From positions 3,059-11,493 of the forward strand of contig PMJF01000043.1 in assembly GCA_003157295.1 (NCBI GenBank): DNA of 8,435 nt, in the 5' to 3' direction. Both the position numbers and the translations under genes were made by a program. Numbering within the stretch: position 1 is the stretch's first letter; every line of letters begins with the position of its first letter. This document shows, piece by piece, positions 5,950 through 8,435 of the stretch. The notes under the pieces were generated by a model that was not told the origin of the DNA, did not search any database, and was given only the letters and a program-made list of their open reading frames with translations. This stretch comes from Candidatus Moraniibacteriota bacterium. Lineage in GTDB: Bacteria; Patescibacteriota; Minisyncoccia; Moranbacterales; UBA11712.

Positions 5950-5977
5950 TTGACATATTGTATTAATATACTAAAAT
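5950..5977 (+). promoter_or_regulatory. Promoter of the orphan small transcription unit
   Basis: A perfect TTGACA at 5950-5955, a 16-nt spacer and TAAAAT at 5972-5977 (5/6 match) form a good sigma70-type promoter, with transcription expected to begin near 5984. A perfect TATAAT at 5977-5982 is 21 nt from this -35 and is less likely to be used with it. The AT-rich stretch upstream could act as an UP element. Confidence 0.7.
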
Positions 5978-6019
5978 ATAATTATTATTAGTAATTTAGA
6001 TAGCTTAAGGGAAAATTTA

Positions 6020-6220
6020 TTGGACGATGTCCGGTGGTTAAAATTTTATGATCAAATGAGATCAGGAGAGAGGCGAGTCATGGAAACCACACAAGGTCAT
6101 ATGGTAACCACTTTGCAGAATGCGACCAAGTCTGCACAAGGACCTGAAAGCATTAATCATCAGGACAAAAAAGAAGACTGTCCTAAGCAAACTTTGCAAG
6201 TGCGCAAAGAAGGCACCTAG
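6020..6220 (+). CDS. Candidate small protein in an orphan transcription unit
   Basis: An open frame of 66 codons starts at TTG 6020 after AAGGGA (6007-6012, 7-nt gap). An in-frame ATG at 6080 follows an AGGAGAGAGG purine block (6064-6073, 6-nt gap) and would give 46 aa starting METTQGHM; this may be the better start. The product is hydrophilic, rich in Gln, Thr, Lys and Arg, with one Cys, no signal peptide, no membrane helix and no family I recognise. It has its own promoter and a strong terminator, and its stop codon lies in a hairpin (6212-6240). Codon use includes AGA, AGG and AAG, which are less common in the neighbours, so coding status is uncertain. The alternative is a structured non-coding RNA of about 300 nt. 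Confidence 0.4.
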   Translation: MDDVRWLKFYDQMRSGERRVMETTQGHMVTTLQNATKSAQGPESINHQDKKEDCPKQTLQVRKEGT

Positions 6221-6240
6221 ATTTGGTCGACGTAGGTGCC
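6192..6240 (+). other. Paired hairpins at the 3' end of the orphan transcript
   Basis: Hairpin A is CTTTGC (6192-6197) with GCAAAG (6204-6209). Hairpin B is GGCACCTA (6212-6219) with TAGGTGCC (6233-6240), a perfect 8-bp stem around a 13-nt loop. On the minus strand hairpin B is followed by TTCTTT, so it may help terminate the convergent minus-strand gene. Confidence 0.6.
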
Positions 6241-6243
6241 ACT

Positions 6244-6282
6244 CGGCGGGATGGAGCAGCGACTCCTCCCGCCGTCCTTTTT
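6244..6282 (+). terminator. Strong intrinsic terminator of the orphan unit
   Basis: CGGCGGGA (6244-6251) pairs with TCCCGCCG (6267-6274), and after a bulged T6252, GGAG (6253-6256) pairs with CTCC (6263-6266) around the loop CAGCGA. The 12-bp, GC-rich stem is followed by TCC and TTTTT (6278-6282). It separates the plus-strand unit from the convergent minus-strand gene, whose stop codon (6281-6283) overlaps the T run. Confidence 0.88.
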
Positions 6283-8374
6283 ATTCCGAAGAAAATTTTT
6301 GGATTTGATTGCCTTTCGAGAGAAGATAAACAGTTTTGGATTGTTCATCAACTGTGAAATCCGTAATGTTGGAAATTAAAGTATTCCAAAACTGAGAAAG
6401 AATTTTTCCATCTTTTGAATATTCCACAACCCGGTGGTTTTGATTGTCCAGGACATATATCCCGCTGAAACCCGGCTCGGTGTAAATTTTATCAATCACT
6501 AAACCAATATTTGGCTTCTCAAAATTAATATTCGCGTCAGTTTTTCCTTGAAGAAGAGGCATGACTCCTCCTATTCCCGCAACAAAAATATCATCATTGA
6601 CAGCAAAACTCTTGGCATTTTTTATATCAGTCTCTGAATGCAGCCAATCCTGTCGGTCGCCGAATCCACCTTCGGCGCGGGGATAGCGGTAAATTTGATC
6701 GGTGGATGTGTCAAGAACATAGAGATAAGTCAGATACGTTTTGATATCTGTGGCGCCTAGACCGGCCGGGAGCGCGATGCCATTTTCCTGAAAATTCTTA
6801 TTGATTGGCGTAAAAGACACAACTTTGTTATCACTAGTCAGCACAAAAAGGGCATTTAAATTGGGCATTGGCGCCATCAGCTTAAAATTTCCCACATTCA
6901 AATTGCACGGATTTTCCTCGATCGTTTTTGATCCCGGATCGATTTTCAGGACCGTTTTGCTATTTTCTGCTATGGAGAATAATGAGCCATTCAGCAGAGC
7001 CAGCGTTTGGGATTTTTGGGCGAGTTCAGCCACAGGGTCCAAAGAGGAAATGGCCTTTACTTGCGTATCTTCAAGGATTGATGGCTCGGACGCCGTTTCA
7101 ATTTGGGGGCTTGGCTGATTCGCTTGTTGAGAAACGGTTTTTTTGTGAAAAGTTTTATATAAAATAAGGCTGATTATCAAGACCACAGCGGCGGCCAAAA
7201 TTGTTCCGGCGTAAAATTTTTTCTTTCTGGAATCAATCTCGGAAAGACGGCCGGCGAAATATCGGGAATGTCCCGTTATTTTTTCAACCAAATGGCCAGG
7301 TTTTATTTTTCCGCGAAATAGGAAGAACATCTTTTCTTTGACTTTCAAGCGGCGGACGAATTCGGCCGATTTTCGCAAAAAAGACCTCATGAATTTCAAT
7401 GAGGCGGAAGACAAGCCTTTGAGCGAAGAAAATATTTTCGAACCAGAAGAAACATTTTGAGTTCCTTTTATTTCTTCCTTTATATATAGGTCTCTTTGTC
7501 TTTCTTTGAGCGGTGGCATTATTATTTCGGATAATACCGGAGACTCCCGTTTGGGAGCTGGGGAGAATGGTGGGGCTATTTTTTTTGTCTCGCTTAGCGA
7601 AGGCAGATCAGCCACGTTTTCGGAACGGGTCTGCCGCGTCCGGCTTGAATCGAAGCGAGCCATGATCTCATCCTGATCGAGCAAATCAATGATTATCGCG
7701 CCTCCGAGCTCCGTATTGGCATGAAGAGACGCCTCAACAAGGCCGAGGAATTCTTCCCGCGAAAAACTGGCGGCATTATGGCGCAATTCGTCCGGTGAAA
7801 AAATATCCAACAAATCGGAAGTGGTGAAAATTATCTTATCGCCTTTTTCTATTTTTCCGCTTGAGATATCGGTAAAAGTCTTAAGGGGATGAGGCTCGGC
7901 AGTTTTTCCTTCGTCGAGATCTTGGCTGATCTGGGCGATCTGCCCTGAACGGATCAGGAATACGGAAGTTTCTCCAAGATGAGCAAAATGGAGGTTATTT
8001 TTCTCGATCACTCCGCCCGCGAAACTTATTTTTCCCGCCCAACTGATGGATCCGTGGCGGGCCAGTTCGGCCAGCGCGAGGTTGGCTTTCCGGAGGCTGG
8101 CTTCAAAACTTTCTTCGGCGGAGCGTTCGCGCCGGCTGAAATATTCTTTTTTTATTACGGAAGTGAGCAAGTTTACGATATAAGAAGAATCTGAGGACAG
8201 ATCCAGGATCTTAAATATTCCAAAAAGAGTTCCCATCCTTTCCTGTTCAAAATTTTCCGGAGACAGCACGAACACTGTCCCATAGGGAGCCAGCTCTTTT
8301 TTTGAACAAATTAGTATTTCCCGGAATATTGGTTCAGGGTAGCCGTTTTTCTTCTTTTTGCCGAGAGTCGCCAT
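6281..8374 (-). CDS. PP2C-like (probably inactive) domain, one membrane helix and extracytoplasmic beta-propeller
   Basis: This 697-aa protein has three parts. Residues about 15-235 resemble a PPM/PP2C-type phosphatase: an ISFAGGVIEKNNLHFAHLGE core (116-135), SVFLIRSGQIAQISQD (137-152) and KIEKGDKIIFTTSDLLDIFS (174-193). The metal-binding GD is replaced by Gly-134/Glu-135, the usual SDG by Ser-186/Asp-187/Leu-188, and no N-terminal DG motif is seen, so catalysis is doubtful. Residues 236-385 form a charged, low-complexity linker. A membrane helix lies at about 388-406, flanked by RKKK and HKK, placing the N-terminus in the cytoplasm. Residues about 440-697 show repeated beta segments with NHL-like features, for example GIYVLDNQNHRVVEYSKDGK (638-657). 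A plausible job is carrying an outside signal to a cytoplasmic scaffold, but that is inference. There is no Shine-Dalgarno site before the ATG, and the predicted leader is only about 10 nt. Confidence 0.82.
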   Translation of the reverse strand: MATLGKKKKNGYPEPIFREILICSKKELAPYGTVFVLSPENFEQERMGTLFGIFKILDLSSDSSYIVNLLTSVIKKEYFSRRERSAEESFEASLRKANLALAELARHGSISWAGKISFAGGVIEKNNLHFAHLGETSVFLIRSGQIAQISQDLDEGKTAEPHPLKTFTDISSGKIEKGDKIIFTTSDLLDIFSPDELRHNAASFSREEFLGLVEASLHANTELGGAIIIDLLDQDEIMARFDSSRTRQTRSENVADLPSLSETKKIAPPFSPAPKRESPVLSEIIMPPLKERQRDLYIKEEIKGTQNVSSGSKIFSSLKGLSSASLKFMRSFLRKSAEFVRRLKVKEKMFFLFRGKIKPGHLVEKITGHSRYFAGRLSEIDSRKKKFYAGTILAAAVVLIISLILYKTFHKKTVSQQANQPSPQIETASEPSILEDTQVKAISSLDPVAELAQKSQTLALLNGSLFSIAENSKTVLKIDPGSKTIEENPCNLNVGNFKLMAPMPNLNALFVLTSDNKVVSFTPINKNFQENGIALPAGLGATDIKTYLTYLYVLDTSTDQIYRYPRAEGGFGDRQDWLHSETDIKNAKSFAVNDDIFVAGIGGVMPLLQGKTDANINFEKPNIGLVIDKIYTEPGFSGIYVLDNQNHRVVEYSKDGKILSQFWNTLISNITDFTVDEQSKTVYLLSKGNQIQKFSSE

Positions 8375-8385
8375 ATTTTTGAATT

Positions 8386-8432
8386 ATGTCCAGTATAAGG
8401 AGAATACGGGAAAATATCAACTAACTGGACAT
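8386..8432. promoter_or_regulatory. 9-bp inverted repeat straddling the minus-strand promoter
   Basis: ATGTCCAGT (8386-8394) and ACTGGACAT (8424-8432) are perfect reverse complements separated by 29 nt. One arm overlaps the -10 box and the start site; the other lies just upstream of the -35 box. This placement suits an operator bound by a regulator at two half-sites. On the plus strand the right arm is followed by TTTT at the window end, so a terminator for a plus-strand transcript is the alternative. Confidence 0.5.
8392..8420 (-). promoter_or_regulatory. Sigma70-type promoter of the PP2C-propeller gene
   Basis: Read on the minus strand, TTGATA (8420-8415) is followed by 17 nt and TATACT (8397-8392); each hexamer matches the consensus at 5 of 6 positions. 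The predicted start near 8385 leaves only about 10 nt before the ATG, a nearly leaderless message. Confidence 0.7.
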
Positions 8433-8435
8433 TTT

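Noticed and set aside
5984..6282. tmRNA, 6S RNA, SRP RNA or RNase P RNA
   Set aside because: I see none of the hallmark sequences (TPsiC-like arm with CCA end, long 5'-3' end pairing with a central bubble, GGAAGCAGCC-type SRP loop, GAGGAAAGTCC of RNase P).
6120..6308. 62-codon frame over the orphan unit and its terminator
   Set aside because: It reads through the terminator stem and into the convergent gene, has no ribosome binding site and an arbitrary composition.
1..8435. Alternative genetic code with TGA as glycine
   Set aside because: All genes read cleanly in the standard code with ordinary GGN glycine codons and no internal TGA in conserved blocks.
1..8435. CRISPR array, insertion sequence, tRNA gene or attachment site
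   Set aside because: No spaced repeats, transposase, tRNA-like cloverleaf or target duplication could be seen on either strand.

Overview
The window reads as a low-GC, compact bacterial chromosome segment with no phage, transposon or CRISPR signature. The mix of genes points to the Candidate Phyla Radiation (Patescibacteria, Parcubacteria-like): an L7/L12 with an N-terminal extension, a DUF2207 membrane protein with a Gly-rich tail, DUF1893, a YjbQ protein, MltG, and a one-pass protein joining a PP2C-like domain to a beta-propeller. This placement is inference from gene content. The genetic code looks standard: glycine uses GGN codons and no gene needs TGA read-through.

Layout. (1) 1-3058, plus strand: the tail of a possible upstream gene, then a DUF1893 protein, a short ribosome hibernation factor (HPF/RaiA), a DUF2207 membrane protein and a YjbQ-family protein. 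They are closely spaced with no terminator between them and are probably one operon whose promoter lies outside the window. (2) 3060-3517: a self-contained unit with a consensus promoter starting 2 nt after the yjbQ stop, a strong Shine-Dalgarno site, an unrecognised 118-aa zinc-ribbon-like protein and a strong terminator. (3) 3653-4672: mltG, the endolytic peptidoglycan transglycosylase. (4) 4682-5908: a near-consensus promoter, a structured L10 leader with a candidate attenuator, rplJ, rplL and a perfect hairpin terminator. (5) 5950-6282: an orphan transcription unit of about 300 nt with its own promoter and a very strong terminator; it holds either a 46-66 aa small protein or a structured RNA. 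(6) 8435-6281, minus strand: a 697-aa membrane protein with a degenerate PP2C-type phosphatase domain inside and a propeller-like domain outside, under a promoter straddled by a perfect 9-bp inverted repeat.

Themes are ribosome production and dormancy (L10, L12, HPF) and envelope functions (MltG, DUF2207, PP2C-propeller protein). The parts that look least described are the orphan unit at 5950-6282, the pseudophosphatase-propeller fusion with its possible operator, the zinc-ribbon gene and the layout of the rplJ leader switch. Most genes here lack a recognisable Shine-Dalgarno site.
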